The notes beneath the pieces were generated by a model. That model made no database searches. It saw only the letters and a program-made list of their open reading frames with translations, and was not told the origin of the DNA. The position numbers and the translations under genes are program-made. Shown piece by piece: positions 14,709 to 23,098 of a stretch of DNA of 64,000 bases. The DNA is from Afipia felis ATCC 53690 (GTDB lineage Bacteria > Pseudomonadota > Alphaproteobacteria > Rhizobiales > Xanthobacteraceae): the NCBI RefSeq assembly GCF_000314735.2, contig NZ_KB375270.1:3224001-3288000 (forward strand), read 5' to 3'. The number at the start of each line of letters is the position of its first letter. Position 1 is the first letter of the stretch.

Positions 14709-15197
14709 ATGCTTCAATCTCCCCTTAATGCCGTGGCGTGTCCCGCAGACGGTCGCCAATCCGAGACTGCGCGCATGGTGGCGCGCGGCACATCGCGCTT
14801 TCTTGCCTCGCTGGGTTTCTCCTGTGTCGAGGAACTGCCGCTGCCCTCTGGTGGCCGTGCCGATCTGGTGGCTATGAACACACGGGGCGAGATGTGGATC
14901 GTCGAGATCAAATCCTCCCGCGAGGATCTGCGGGCCGACCAGAAATGGGAAAGCTACCGCGCCCATTGCGACCGATTGTTCTTTGCGTTCCCGAGCGAAT
15001 TGCCGTGCGAACTGTTTCCGCTCGAGACGGGATTAATCGTCGCCGATGGCTATGGCGCCCATCTGCATTGCGAAGCGCCGGAGCATCGCCTGCCCGCGGC
15101 GACGCGCAAGGTGATGATGATCCGGTTCGGGATTGCCGCTGCGCGACGGATGAATCGTCTGATCGACCCGCAAGGTCACGGCATGGTCGACGAGTGA
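14709..15197 (+). CDS. mmcB: MmcB family DNA repair protein
   Basis: A 162-residue protein of the MmcB/DUF3800-neighbour nuclease-like family: RMVARGTSRFLASLGFSCVE, LPLPSGGRADLVAMNTRGEM, IVEIKSSREDLRADQKWESY, CDRLFFAFPSELPCELFP. The D in RADLV and E-x-K in VEIKSS form a PD-(D/E)XK-like nuclease core. In Caulobacter MmcB is induced by mitomycin C and helps repair damaged DNA. The ATG at 14709 gives the family length. It ends 3 bases before the convergent heme oxygenase stop. Confidence 0.85.
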   Translation: MLQSPLNAVACPADGRQSETARMVARGTSRFLASLGFSCVEELPLPSGGRADLVAMNTRGEMWIVEIKSSREDLRADQKWESYRAHCDRLFFAFPSELPCELFPLETGLIVADGYGAHLHCEAPEHRLPAATRKVMMIRFGIAAARRMNRLIDPQGHGMVDE

Positions 15198-15200
15198 CGA

Positions 15201-15758
15201 TTACTCGGCTGCGGTGCTGACGATAGGCACCAGCGCGCTCTCGAACATGCCGAACGCGATCTCAGCGCCCTGCACCACGGATCGCGGATCGGACAGCGCC
15301 GCCGGGTGGGTTTCGAGCACGTCGAGAAAGGTTGGCCACAGCCGCTGGCCGAAGCCGTGCCGCAGATATTTCGTCGCGCCGATCGAGCACGAATCCGGAT
15401 GCTCGGCGAGACGCGACAGCATCACCCGAGCGCCCATGCGCGTGGCCTCCAGCACATAGACGGTGCCGAGCATCTGCGCGGGATTGTCGAAATGCGGTTC
15501 CGGAAGCGGATCGCACGAGGCATCCATCACGATGAGGTCGTATTCGAGCGCGGCGGAGCGCGCGCGGCGCGGCCAGTCCGGCAGGATCAGATCAATGCCG
15601 TTGCGCTCGAGGGCTGCCTCGATCGGAAACAACGCCTCCGCCTGACCGCGCAGGAAGCTCGCGTAATAGCGCGGCTTGCTGAGATCGAGCCAGGACAACG
15701 CAAGATCGAGCCGCCTGTGAGAGGTGTGGGTCGCTTCGCGGATGAGATCGTGGATCAT
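15201..15758 (-). CDS. Biliverdin-producing heme oxygenase
   Basis: A 185-residue all-helical protein of the bacterial heme oxygenase family. Residues IREATHTSHRRLD contain the probable heme-ligand His14, and GTVYVLEATRMGARVM is the distal helix with the flexible glycine-containing segment. It opens heme to biliverdin, CO and iron. No bacteriophytochrome is present in the window, although such enzymes often supply phytochrome chromophore; iron recovery is the alternative. It lies 19 bases after a small unknown gene, close to the redox regulator gene, and may share a transcript with the former. Confidence 0.85.
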   Translation of the reverse strand: MIHDLIREATHTSHRRLDLALSWLDLSKPRYYASFLRGQAEALFPIEAALERNGIDLILPDWPRRARSAALEYDLIVMDASCDPLPEPHFDNPAQMLGTVYVLEATRMGARVMLSRLAEHPDSCSIGATKYLRHGFGQRLWPTFLDVLETHPAALSDPRSVVQGAEIAFGMFESALVPIVSTAAE

Positions 15759-15777
15759 GGCCCGCTCGCGAACTGCC

Positions 15778-16065
15778 TTAGGCGCCAGAGGAAGGGCGCG
15801 TCACGACGATCCCGCGCGCCGGCACCAGTTCGGCGAGAAGGTCTGCGATATAATTTTTGGTGATCTGCGCAGGATAGGCGGGGCGGCCGCGCACGGTCAC
15901 GCGGGGCGTACCCAGCGGTCTGTCCCAGTCCACCCGGTAATCCTCAAGCAGGCCGAGACGCTTGGTGGCTTCGAGCCGTGTCGAGATATCGATGTGGCGG
16001 GCTTTTCTCATGGCATGCGCAGCGAACTGCTCTCCGTTCGAATTCGCCGGGGCAACGCGCATCAA
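15778..16065 (-). CDS. Hypothetical protein upstream of heme oxygenase
   Basis: A 95-residue frame with no domain I recognise. It contains ARHIDISTRLEATKRLGLLE and PRVTVRGRPAYPAQITKNYI, which look like real coding sequence rather than low-complexity noise. A start at Met19 (16011, MRKARHID) is possible and would give 77 residues; no good ribosome site favours either. It follows the regR terminator and precedes the heme oxygenase by 19 bases, so it is probably cotranscribed with it. Confidence 0.55.
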   Translation of the reverse strand: MMRVAPANSNGEQFAAHAMRKARHIDISTRLEATKRLGLLEDYRVDWDRPLGTPRVTVRGRPAYPAQITKNYIADLLAELVPARGIVVTRPSSGA

Positions 16066-16068
16066 CCC

Positions 16069-16102
16069 AAAAAAGTTCCGGCCCGCTTGGAGGCGGGCCG
16101 GA
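16069..16102 (-). terminator. Intrinsic terminator after regR
   Basis: A perfect 10-base inverted repeat, TCCGGCCCGC and its complement, encloses a 6-base loop (16077-16102). On the minus strand it is followed by six T residues after two bases (A run at 16069-16074). It lies 30 bases beyond the regR stop and ends that transcript before the small hypothetical gene. Confidence 0.8.
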
Positions 16103-16132
16103 TGACGATTTCGAGATATGTCGTTTGGCGTG

Positions 16133-16729
16133 TCAGCGCGGCGCGCGCTTCGCCAGAATGCGCTGAAGCGTGCGGCGATGCATGTTCAGCCGCCGCGCCG
16201 TCTCGGAGACGTTGCGGTCGCACATCTCGTAGATGCGCTGGATGTGCTCCCACCGCACCCGGTCGGCCGACATCGGGTTTTGCGGCAGTTCCGACTTGGC
16301 ACCGCCAACCGCGAGCAGGGCAGCTGCGACCTCGTCAGCGTCCGCCGGCTTGGCGAGGTAGTCGACCTCACCAAGCTTCACAGCGGTGACAGCGGTGGCG
16401 ATGTTGCCATAGCCCGTCAGCACGATGGCGCGTGCGCCCGGCCGCTTGCTTTGCAGCGCCGCCACGACGTCGAGCCCGTTGCCATCGCCGACGCGCAGGT
16501 CGACCACCGCGAAAGCCGGCGGCGACTGTTCGATAGCGGCAAGACCCTCGGGGACGTTGTCGCAGCTTGTGACGGTGAACCCGCGGGTTTCCATCGCGCG
16601 CGACAGGCGTTCGAGAAAGGCTTTGTCGTCCTCGACGATCAGCAGGGTGCGGGGCGCCGGCTCGACAGGCAACTGGTAGGAAGACGATTGGGTGGCTGCG
16701 TACATGGGTTTTCCTTTGTCCATGTTCAT
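16133..16729 (-). CDS. regR: Redox response regulator RegR/RegA/ActR
   Basis: A 198-residue NtrC-like short response regulator. The receiver domain (25-140) has the acidic pair VEDDKAF, the phosphoacceptor D77 in AVVDLRVGDGNGLDV, the conserved Thr-Gly-Tyr in VLTGYG and Lys in YLAKPADADE. A linker leads to a Fis-type helix-turn-helix, CDRNVSETARRLNMHRRTLQRILAKRAP, nearly invariant in RegA/ActR/PrrA. It regulates respiration, nitrogen fixation and carbon functions in response to redox state. It follows the sensor gene regS by 67 bases in the same direction. The start may be Met1, Met3 or Met9. Confidence 0.93.
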   Translation of the reverse strand: MNMDKGKPMYAATQSSSYQLPVEPAPRTLLIVEDDKAFLERLSRAMETRGFTVTSCDNVPEGLAAIEQSPPAFAVVDLRVGDGNGLDVVAALQSKRPGARAIVLTGYGNIATAVTAVKLGEVDYLAKPADADEVAAALLAVGGAKSELPQNPMSADRVRWEHIQRIYEMCDRNVSETARRLNMHRRTLQRILAKRAPR

Positions 16730-16796
16730 CCTATTCCAAATTGATCCGGCATTATGTCAGCCCTATGCGTCAGAGTGCCTCACCCGTGAGTGAACC

Positions 16797-18128
16797 TCAA
16801 GTCAGGCCGCTGACCCCCGTCTCGAAGCGGTCGCGGGGCCAGGAAATGGCGACGATCGCGCCGTGGTCCGGGAAGGCCCGGTTGGAGAAACCAACTTTGG
16901 CGCCGGTCCGTTCCAGCAGGGTGCGGGCGATGAAAACGCCAAGCCCGAGGCCGCGATGGCCGCTGCGGCTGTCGCCGCCCACCCGGCGGGAGAGGTAGGG
17001 TTCGCCGATTTTTTTGAGGAGATCAGGCGGGATGCCAGGGCCGTCGTCGGAGATGATGATGTTGACCTGCTCGGCGTCCCACCAGGCCGCCACCTCGACC
17101 GCATCGCGCGCGAAGTCGACCGCGTTCTCGACAAGGTTGCCGATGCCGTAGAGCACGGCCGGGTTGCGCAGGCCCACGGGTTCGGGCGGGCTGCCGCCGG
17201 AGATGCGGATCTTCAAATCGATGCCGAATTCGCGATGCGGCGCTACCACCTCCTCGATCAGGTTGGTGAGCGGCATGCGATCGAATGGTGCGCCGCTGGA
17301 CGAGAGCTGGGTGATCTTGGCGAGAATATCGCGGCAGCGCTTGGCCTGCTCACGAATGGTCGCGACGTCGGAGATAAGCGGATCGTCCGGCGCGCGGTCC
17401 TTCGCCGCGTTCTGCAATTCGTTGGCGATCAGGAAGATGGTCGAGAGCGGCGTGCCGAGTTCATGTGCGGCAGCGGCGGCGAGGCCGTCGATCTGGGTGA
17501 GGTGTTGCTCGCGGGTGAGGACGAGTTCGGTGGCGGCGAGCGCGTCGGACAGCTTGCGGGCTTCCTCGGTCACCTGAAACGCGTAAAGGCTTGTCACCAC
17601 CAGCACCATGATGATGGATAGCCAGACGCCGAACATATAGGTCGGCGGCAGCACCAGCGGTTCGTCGCCGTTCCACGGCAGCGGCAGATGGAAGAAGCCG
17701 AGAATGGTCGCGCAGGTCGCGGCCAACAGACCTAGCGCGATGGTGTAGCGGGTTGGCAGCGCCGTCGCAGAGATCAGCACGGGCGCGAGGAACAGAAACG
17801 AAAACGGGTTTTGCAGGCCGCCAGTCAAAATCAGCAGCGCCGCCAGTTCGAGGATGTTCATGCCGAGCAGCGCTGCGGCAAACACCGGATCGAGCCGGTG
17901 GGTGGGCGCGAAAGCGATCTGCAGGGCCAGGTTCAGGCCTGCCGAGAGGCCGATCACGATGAGGCAGGGCAGGATCGGCACTTCGAAGTCGAAGCCTTGC
18001 GCCACGATGAAGATGGCCGCGAGCTGCCCCAGAACCGCCAGCCAGCGCAGCCGCAGGATGGTGTGCAGACGCACGTCCGGGCGGGGATGCCGGAAATCCG
18101 AATGTAGAGTGTCGCCCATGACTGGCAT
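16797..18128 (-). CDS. regS: Redox sensor histidine kinase RegS/RegB/ActS
   Basis: A 443-residue membrane sensor kinase. Six membrane helices occupy about residues 28-185, and the quinone-interacting heptapeptide GGLQNPF lies at 103-109. The H-box is AAAAAHELGTPLST with H222. The redox-active cysteine is C265 in AKRCRDIL. The ATPase domain follows with VENAVDFAR, DDGPGIPPDLL and RGLGLGVFIARTLL. The heptapeptide and C265 are diagnostic for RegB-type kinases that read quinone and thiol redox state and phosphorylate RegA/RegR. It is divergent from the PHB depolymerase gene. Met4 is an alternative start. Confidence 0.93.
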   Translation of the reverse strand: MPVMGDTLHSDFRHPRPDVRLHTILRLRWLAVLGQLAAIFIVAQGFDFEVPILPCLIVIGLSAGLNLALQIAFAPTHRLDPVFAAALLGMNILELAALLILTGGLQNPFSFLFLAPVLISATALPTRYTIALGLLAATCATILGFFHLPLPWNGDEPLVLPPTYMFGVWLSIIMVLVVTSLYAFQVTEEARKLSDALAATELVLTREQHLTQIDGLAAAAAHELGTPLSTIFLIANELQNAAKDRAPDDPLISDVATIREQAKRCRDILAKITQLSSSGAPFDRMPLTNLIEEVVAPHREFGIDLKIRISGGSPPEPVGLRNPAVLYGIGNLVENAVDFARDAVEVAAWWDAEQVNIIISDDGPGIPPDLLKKIGEPYLSRRVGGDSRSGHRGLGLGVFIARTLLERTGAKVGFSNRAFPDHGAIVAISWPRDRFETGVSGLT

Positions 18129-18220
18129 TTATACGTGAACCCTCGGTTGCGGAAAGTTCCGAGTACGGGGGGAAGGGGCGACTAAGGTTGAGAAAGTTTT
18201 CCTGCACTCCATAGGGCGGA

Positions 18221-18234
18221 TTGACGCAGATCAA
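18221..18234. promoter_or_regulatory. FixK/FNR-type box upstream of phaZ
   Basis: TTGACGCAGATCAA matches the FNR/FixK consensus TTGAT-N4-ATCAA with one mismatch. It lies 47 bases before the phaZ start and 93 bases before the divergent regS start. The distance suits activation of phaZ if transcription starts near 18,270, giving oxygen-limited control of storage-polymer breakdown. Confidence 0.6.
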
Positions 18235-18280
18235 TGGTACGCTCATGCTGTTGCAGCGCAAAATCGAAAAGGGATTCGCG

Positions 18281-19606
18281 ATGCCGATTGGAGAATTTGG
18301 ACGGCCGCCGTCTTTGCCACAGGATGTGGGCGCGCCTGTCGTCTCTCCGATGTACTGGATGTATGAGATGGGGCAGGCGTCTCTCAGTCCGGCACGCGCT
18401 GTCGCCGACGCCACCAAATTGATGTTCCAGAATCCGCTCAACCCAATGGCGAGCACCGAGATCGGCAAATCGATCGCGGCGGGCTGCGAAGTGTTCGAGC
18501 GCACCACGCGCCGTTACGGGAAGCCGGAATGGCACATCGATCATACTGATGTGCAGGGCATCTCCACGCCAGTCGAGATCAGGACGGTCTGGGAAAAGCC
18601 GTTCTGCCGGCTTCTGCATTTCCGGCGCAAGCTCGTGCGCCCGCTGCGCGAGCCGCAGCCGCGCGTGCTGATCGTCGCGCCGATGTCGGGTCATTATGCG
18701 ACGCTGTTGCGCGGCACGGTGGAGGCCTTCCTCCCCAGTCACGACGTCTACATCACCGACTGGGCCGATGCCCGGACGGTGCCGCTCGCGATGGGGCGGT
18801 TCGATCTAGACGATTATGTCGATTATGTCGTTGAGATGCTGCACGCGCTTGGCGGGAACGTGCATGTCGTGGCGGTTTGTCAGCCGTCCGTGCCGGTGCT
18901 TGCTGCGGTTTCGGTGATGGAAGCACGCAACGATCCGTTCGTGCCGGCTTCGATGATCCTGATGGGCGGACCGATCGACACGCGGCGCAATCCGACTGCC
19001 GTGAACAATCTCGCCGCCGAAAAGGGCACGGACTGGTTTCGCGGCCACGTCATCAGCAAGGTGCCGTTTCCGCATCCCGGTTTCATGCGCGATGTCTACC
19101 CGGGCTTCCTGCAACTGACTGGCTTTGTCAGCATGAATTTCGACCGGCATCTCGAAGCGCACCAGAAGCTGTTCGATAATCTGGTGAAGGGCGATGGCGA
19201 TCTCGTGGACAAGCATCGCGAGTTTTACGACGAGTATCTCGCGGTGATGGATCTCACCGCCGAGTTCTACCTGCAGACGGTCGAGGAAGTGTTCGTGAAG
19301 CACTCGCTCCCCAAGGGAGAACTGATGCATCGCGGCGTGCGTGTCGATCCGTCGAAAATCCATCGTGTCGCGCTGATGACGGTGGAAGGCGAGAACGACG
19401 ACATCTCGGGTCTCGGGCAGACGGAAGCCGCCCACGATCTCTGCGCGTCGATTCCCGCCGAGCGGCGGGTGCATTACATGCAGAAAGGCGTCGGCCATTA
19501 CGGCGTGTTCAACGGCTCGCGGTTTCGCGCGGAAATCCTCCCGCGGATCGCGGATTTCATCGTCTCGGTTCCCGCTGCGGCGGGTTCCAAAGCGGCCGCC
19601 GAATAG
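18281..19606 (+). CDS. phaZ: Intracellular polyhydroxyalkanoate (PHB) depolymerase
   Basis: A 441-residue protein of the intracellular PHB depolymerase family. The stretch VVAVCQPSVPVLAAV holds the nucleophilic Cys (C200) in a lipase-box-like context, as in PhaZa1 of Ralstonia. WADARTVPLAMGRFDLDDYV, and the C-terminal GVGHYGVFNGSRFR with the catalytic His, are also typical. It degrades native PHB granules to 3-hydroxybutyrate units. ATG 18281 is chosen because AAGGGA lies 6 bases upstream; an earlier frame start at 18221 would overlap the FixK-type box. The synthesis genes lie 21 kb away at phaR-phaA-phaB. Redox genes regS-regR are the divergent neighbours. Confidence 0.92.
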   Translation: MPIGEFGRPPSLPQDVGAPVVSPMYWMYEMGQASLSPARAVADATKLMFQNPLNPMASTEIGKSIAAGCEVFERTTRRYGKPEWHIDHTDVQGISTPVEIRTVWEKPFCRLLHFRRKLVRPLREPQPRVLIVAPMSGHYATLLRGTVEAFLPSHDVYITDWADARTVPLAMGRFDLDDYVDYVVEMLHALGGNVHVVAVCQPSVPVLAAVSVMEARNDPFVPASMILMGGPIDTRRNPTAVNNLAAEKGTDWFRGHVISKVPFPHPGFMRDVYPGFLQLTGFVSMNFDRHLEAHQKLFDNLVKGDGDLVDKHREFYDEYLAVMDLTAEFYLQTVEEVFVKHSLPKGELMHRGVRVDPSKIHRVALMTVEGENDDISGLGQTEAAHDLCASIPAERRVHYMQKGVGHYGVFNGSRFRAEILPRIADFIVSVPAAAGSKAAAE

Positions 19607-19944
19607 GCCAGTTGCGAGCCGGATTCGCAAGAAGTGCCGATTTGACGGCCTTTTCTGGCCACAGAGCATCCTCATGCGCCGCTCGCCCGACGCAAGCCTT
19701 TGAATAGGCGTAGCTTTCTTGGCTTAAACTCTGTGGCATCAAAGTGACGGTGCCTATGATCCGGAAAGTCGGATTTTCTGATAAAAATGAATAGCGAATC
19801 TCTGTTCCTTGCCCCCTGATATGGGAGAGGAACCCCTAAGCCCCACGAGATATTGGGCAAATGATTTGTTTTAGCCAAAGCGGATTTCCCTGGCGGCGGA
19901 TATGGCAGAATCCGGGCCTCGTTCTCGCCCTCGGATCTCCTGAC
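19607..19944. other. Intergenic stretch between phaZ and the metallopeptidase gene
   Basis: These 338 bases hold no convincing gene, hairpin terminator or recognisable regulatory site. The metallopeptidase frame is open back to 19861 but the extra residues do not resemble the family. Confidence 0.4.
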
Positions 19945-20700
19945 ATGGCTTTTCGCGCCCTCCTTTATCGTCGTCCCACTGAGCCTCGCACGCTTGCCGT
20001 CAAAATCGGCTCCGCGATTTATGCGATTCAACTGCGAAGGCATCGGCGCGCGAGGCGATATACGCTGCGCATTCATCCGAGCCGTCGCGAAGCCATCCTG
20101 ACCATGCCTCCGCGCGGCAATCTGGCCGATGCGAAGGATTTCGCGCAGCGTCACGGCGCCTGGATCGCGGCGCGCCTCGGCGGTTTGCCGAAAGCTGCGC
20201 CGTTTGCGCCCGGCACCTCGCTGCCGCTGCGCCATGTGGCGCACAAGATTGTCCACCGCGCAGGCGAACGCGGCACCGTCTGGGCCGAGACGCGCGACAG
20301 CGGCGAGAAGATTTTGTGCGTGGCCGGCGGCGTCGAGCATGTCGAGCGCCGCGTGCTCGATTTCCTCAAGCGCGAGGCGCGGCGGGAACTGACGCGTGCT
20401 TCCACCTATTACGCCGAGATGCTCGGTGTGAAGGTGAAGCGGCTCTCGATCCGCGATCAGTCCAGCCGTTGGGGCTCGTGCACCTCGGCAGGCGCGTTGT
20501 CGTTTTCCTGGCGGCTGATCCTCGCGCCGCCTTACGTGTTGGATTACCTCGCCGCGCATGAAGTCGCGCATCTCGTCGAGATGAATCATTCCGCGCGGTT
20601 CTGGCGGGTCGTCGGGAAAATCTGCCCGCAGACCGAGCGCGCCAAGAAGTGGCTCGATGTCCACGGCAACGATCTGCACCGTTATGGCGTCAGAGATTAA
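19945..20700 (+). CDS. YgjP/SprT-like M48-family metallopeptidase
   Basis: A 251-residue protein of the YgjP (DUF45) zinc peptidase family. RRHRRARRYTLRIHPSRREA near the N-terminus, RLSIRDQSSRWGSCTSAGAL, LILAPPYVLDYLAAHEVAHL and VEMNHSARFWRVVGKICP are typical. The zinc motif is HEVAH with the following His-containing segment NHSARFW. Its role in the cell is unknown; relatives are often annotated M48 family or SprT-like. The ATG at MAFRALLYRRP is preferred because conserved sequence begins there. It ends 15 bases before the convergent PBP1A gene. Confidence 0.87.
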   Translation: MAFRALLYRRPTEPRTLAVKIGSAIYAIQLRRHRRARRYTLRIHPSRREAILTMPPRGNLADAKDFAQRHGAWIAARLGGLPKAAPFAPGTSLPLRHVAHKIVHRAGERGTVWAETRDSGEKILCVAGGVEHVERRVLDFLKREARRELTRASTYYAEMLGVKVKRLSIRDQSSRWGSCTSAGALSFSWRLILAPPYVLDYLAAHEVAHLVEMNHSARFWRVVGKICPQTERAKKWLDVHGNDLHRYGVRD

Positions 20701-20715
20701 GCGCGCCGCTTAAAT

Positions 20716-22992
20716 TCATCGACCGAACAGCCGATCCATCAGCCAGCCGCCGCCGGACAATCCGGCGTCGGCTTCAGGCCGACCCGAAGTCTGTGCCGGA
20801 CGCGGCTGCGCATTGCCGTTGCGGGAGGGATAAGCGGGCTGGCTGTAGCGTCCTGCGCCGTAAGACGGCTCCCGCGTGTAGGAGGCCTGATCCGACGGCG
20901 CCGCGCCAAGTGGCTGCGGCGGGGGCGGCGAACCACCACCACCGCCGCCGGAAAGCGACTGGAAGAAATCACTGATCGGGTTGTTCGGCTGCGGCACCGG
21001 CAGGTTAGCGACCCGCACGCCTTGATGAGCCGCTCTCATGAAACGCGTCCAGACTTCGACCGGCAGGCCGCCGCCGGTGGCCTTCTTCGTCGGTGAGCTG
21101 TCGTCGTTGCCGAGCCAGACGCCGGTGACGAGATGTGCCGTGTAGCCGACGAACCAGGCATCGCGGAAATCCTGGCTGGTGCCGGTCTTGCCAGCGGCGT
21201 ACCAGCCCGGAATGTCGGCCTTCTTCGCGGTGCCGATCACCAGCGTCTCGTGCATCATGGCGTTCATCATCGCCACATAGCGCGGATCGATCACCTGCGA
21301 GGCCGGATCCGGCGGGCGCACGTAGAGGATCTTGCCGGTGTCGGAGGCCTTGATGCGCGTGATGACATGCGGCGAGACGGCGATGCCGTTATTCGCGAAG
21401 GTCGCGTAGGCGCCGACGAGTTCGGTCGGCGACACTTCCGAGGTGCCGAGCGAGATCGTGGCGTTCGGTTCCAGCTTCGAGGCGATGCCGAGCCGATGCG
21501 CGGTGCGCACCACGTTCTGCGGGCCGACTTCGATGCCGAGCCGCACCGCCACGGTGTTGAGCGACATCGCGAGCGCCTGCGTCAGTGTGACGGGGCCGAA
21601 ATACTGGTGGCTGTAGTTCTCAGGCTTCCAGCCTTTGACGTCAATCGGTGCGTCCTGCCGCACCGTGTCCGGCGTCAGCCCCGCTTCGAGCGCGGTGAGA
21701 TAGACGAACGGTTTGAACGCGGAGCCCGGCTGGCGTTTGGCCGTGACCGCGCGGTTGAACTGGCTTTCCGCGTAGTTGCGGCCGCCCACCATGGCGCGGA
21801 CCGCGCCGTCGGGCGTCATCGCCACCAGCGCACCCTGGCTCACGTTGAACTTCACGCTCTTGGCCGCGAGCTCGTCGATGATGGCTGCTTCCGCCACGCT
21901 CTGCAGTTTGGGATCGATCGTGGTTTCCACCACGATGTTCTGGTCGACCTGACCGATCAGATCATCGAGCACTTCGCTGATCCAGTCCGCGACATAGTTG
22001 ATCGTGCCGGCGCCGGTCGGCTTCACCGCGAAGGATGGATGTGCGATCGCGGCTTTCTCCTGTGCGGGCGTGATCAGTTTGGCGTCGACCATCGCCGCGA
22101 GCACGACGTCGGCGCGCTTCTCCGCGCCTTCCGGATTGCGATTCGGCGCAAGCCGCGACGGCGATTTGACGAGGCCCGCGAGTATGGCCGCTTCGAACAG
22201 CGTCACGTCCTTCGCTGGCTTGCCGAAATATTTCTGGGCAGCGGCTTCGACGCCGTAAGCGCCCGAGCCGAAATAAACGCGGTTCAGGTAAAGTTCGAGG
22301 ATCGTTGTCTTGCTGTACTTGCGTTCGAGCCACAGCGCGAGTTCTGCTTCCTGCAGTTTTCGCTGCAGCGTGCGTTCCTGGGTCAGGAACAGGTTCTTGG
22401 CGAGCTGTTGCGTCAGCGTCGAGCCGCCTTGTGAGACGCCGCGATGCAGGACGTTGGCGATGGCCGCGCGCGCGATGCCGATCGGATCGATGCCGAAATG
22501 CGAATAGAAGCGCCGATCCTCGATGGCGATGAAGGCGTTCGGCAGATAGGGCGGCAGATCCTTTAGCGAGACGTTGGCGCCCGGCATCTCGCCGCGCGTG
22601 GCGATGACGGACCCGTCGGTTCCGACGATCTGGATCGTCGGCGGCCGCTTTGGAATTTCCAGCGAACTGATCGAGGGCAAATGCGCGCCGACCCAGACCA
22701 CACCGCCGACGACGGCGATCATCGCCCACAGGCCAAGCACGACGCCCCAATAAGCGACGCGGCCAAAGCGTTTGCGAAGGGACACCTTGCTGGCGCGGCT
22801 GGACCTGCTTTTATCGGCCTTGCGCTCGCGCGGCTCGGGCTTCTCGCGGCGGGTACGCACGGGCGGCTCGTCCTCGTCGTCGAAATTGCTGTTGTCACCG
22901 ACGCGGTCGCTGCGGTTCAGGCGCAAGCCGTCGAGGGACGCCTTGCCCTCGAATTTCGGTTCGCGGCGTCCGCCTGATTTCTTCCGCGCCAT
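20716..22992 (-). CDS. Penicillin-binding protein 1A (class A)
   Basis: A 758-residue bifunctional peptidoglycan synthase. A charged cytoplasmic N-terminus (1-80) precedes a single membrane helix (VLGLWAMIAVVGGVVWVG). The glycosyltransferase family 51 domain has EDRRFYSHFGIDPIGIARA (catalytic Glu) and QGGSTLTQQLAKNLFL. The transpeptidase domain has SxxK in PGSAFKPFVYL, SLNTVAV, and KTGT in AAGKTGTSQDFRDAW. The last 100 residues are Gly/Pro/Ser-rich and probably unstructured. It polymerises and crosslinks murein in the periplasm. The region upstream of its start to glnD is about 106 bases with no other gene. Confidence 0.93.
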   Translation of the reverse strand: MARKKSGGRREPKFEGKASLDGLRLNRSDRVGDNSNFDDEDEPPVRTRREKPEPRERKADKSRSSRASKVSLRKRFGRVAYWGVVLGLWAMIAVVGGVVWVGAHLPSISSLEIPKRPPTIQIVGTDGSVIATRGEMPGANVSLKDLPPYLPNAFIAIEDRRFYSHFGIDPIGIARAAIANVLHRGVSQGGSTLTQQLAKNLFLTQERTLQRKLQEAELALWLERKYSKTTILELYLNRVYFGSGAYGVEAAAQKYFGKPAKDVTLFEAAILAGLVKSPSRLAPNRNPEGAEKRADVVLAAMVDAKLITPAQEKAAIAHPSFAVKPTGAGTINYVADWISEVLDDLIGQVDQNIVVETTIDPKLQSVAEAAIIDELAAKSVKFNVSQGALVAMTPDGAVRAMVGGRNYAESQFNRAVTAKRQPGSAFKPFVYLTALEAGLTPDTVRQDAPIDVKGWKPENYSHQYFGPVTLTQALAMSLNTVAVRLGIEVGPQNVVRTAHRLGIASKLEPNATISLGTSEVSPTELVGAYATFANNGIAVSPHVITRIKASDTGKILYVRPPDPASQVIDPRYVAMMNAMMHETLVIGTAKKADIPGWYAAGKTGTSQDFRDAWFVGYTAHLVTGVWLGNDDSSPTKKATGGGLPVEVWTRFMRAAHQGVRVANLPVPQPNNPISDFFQSLSGGGGGGSPPPPQPLGAAPSDQASYTREPSYGAGRYSQPAYPSRNGNAQPRPAQTSGRPEADAGLSGGGWLMDRLFGR

Positions 22993-23098
22993 CCGCTTGT
23001 GTCCGTGCCTCTCTCCGGTGACCGGGTTGGAAGCTAACGGCGGCGGTTTAAGGGCAGGTTACCGACTGGTTAACGCCCATTAGCACTCTGGTTCCCGC

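Noticed and set aside
19672..20679. Open frame opposite the YgjP-like peptidase
   Set aside because: The plus-strand peptidase has a clear HExxH motif and family pattern; the antisense frame has none.
21133..22434. Long open frame of 433 codons on the plus strand opposite PBP1A
   Set aside because: It lies wholly antisense to a gene with intact catalytic motifs. Its composition (Arg, His, Gly, Asp-rich) is typical of high-GC antisense frames.
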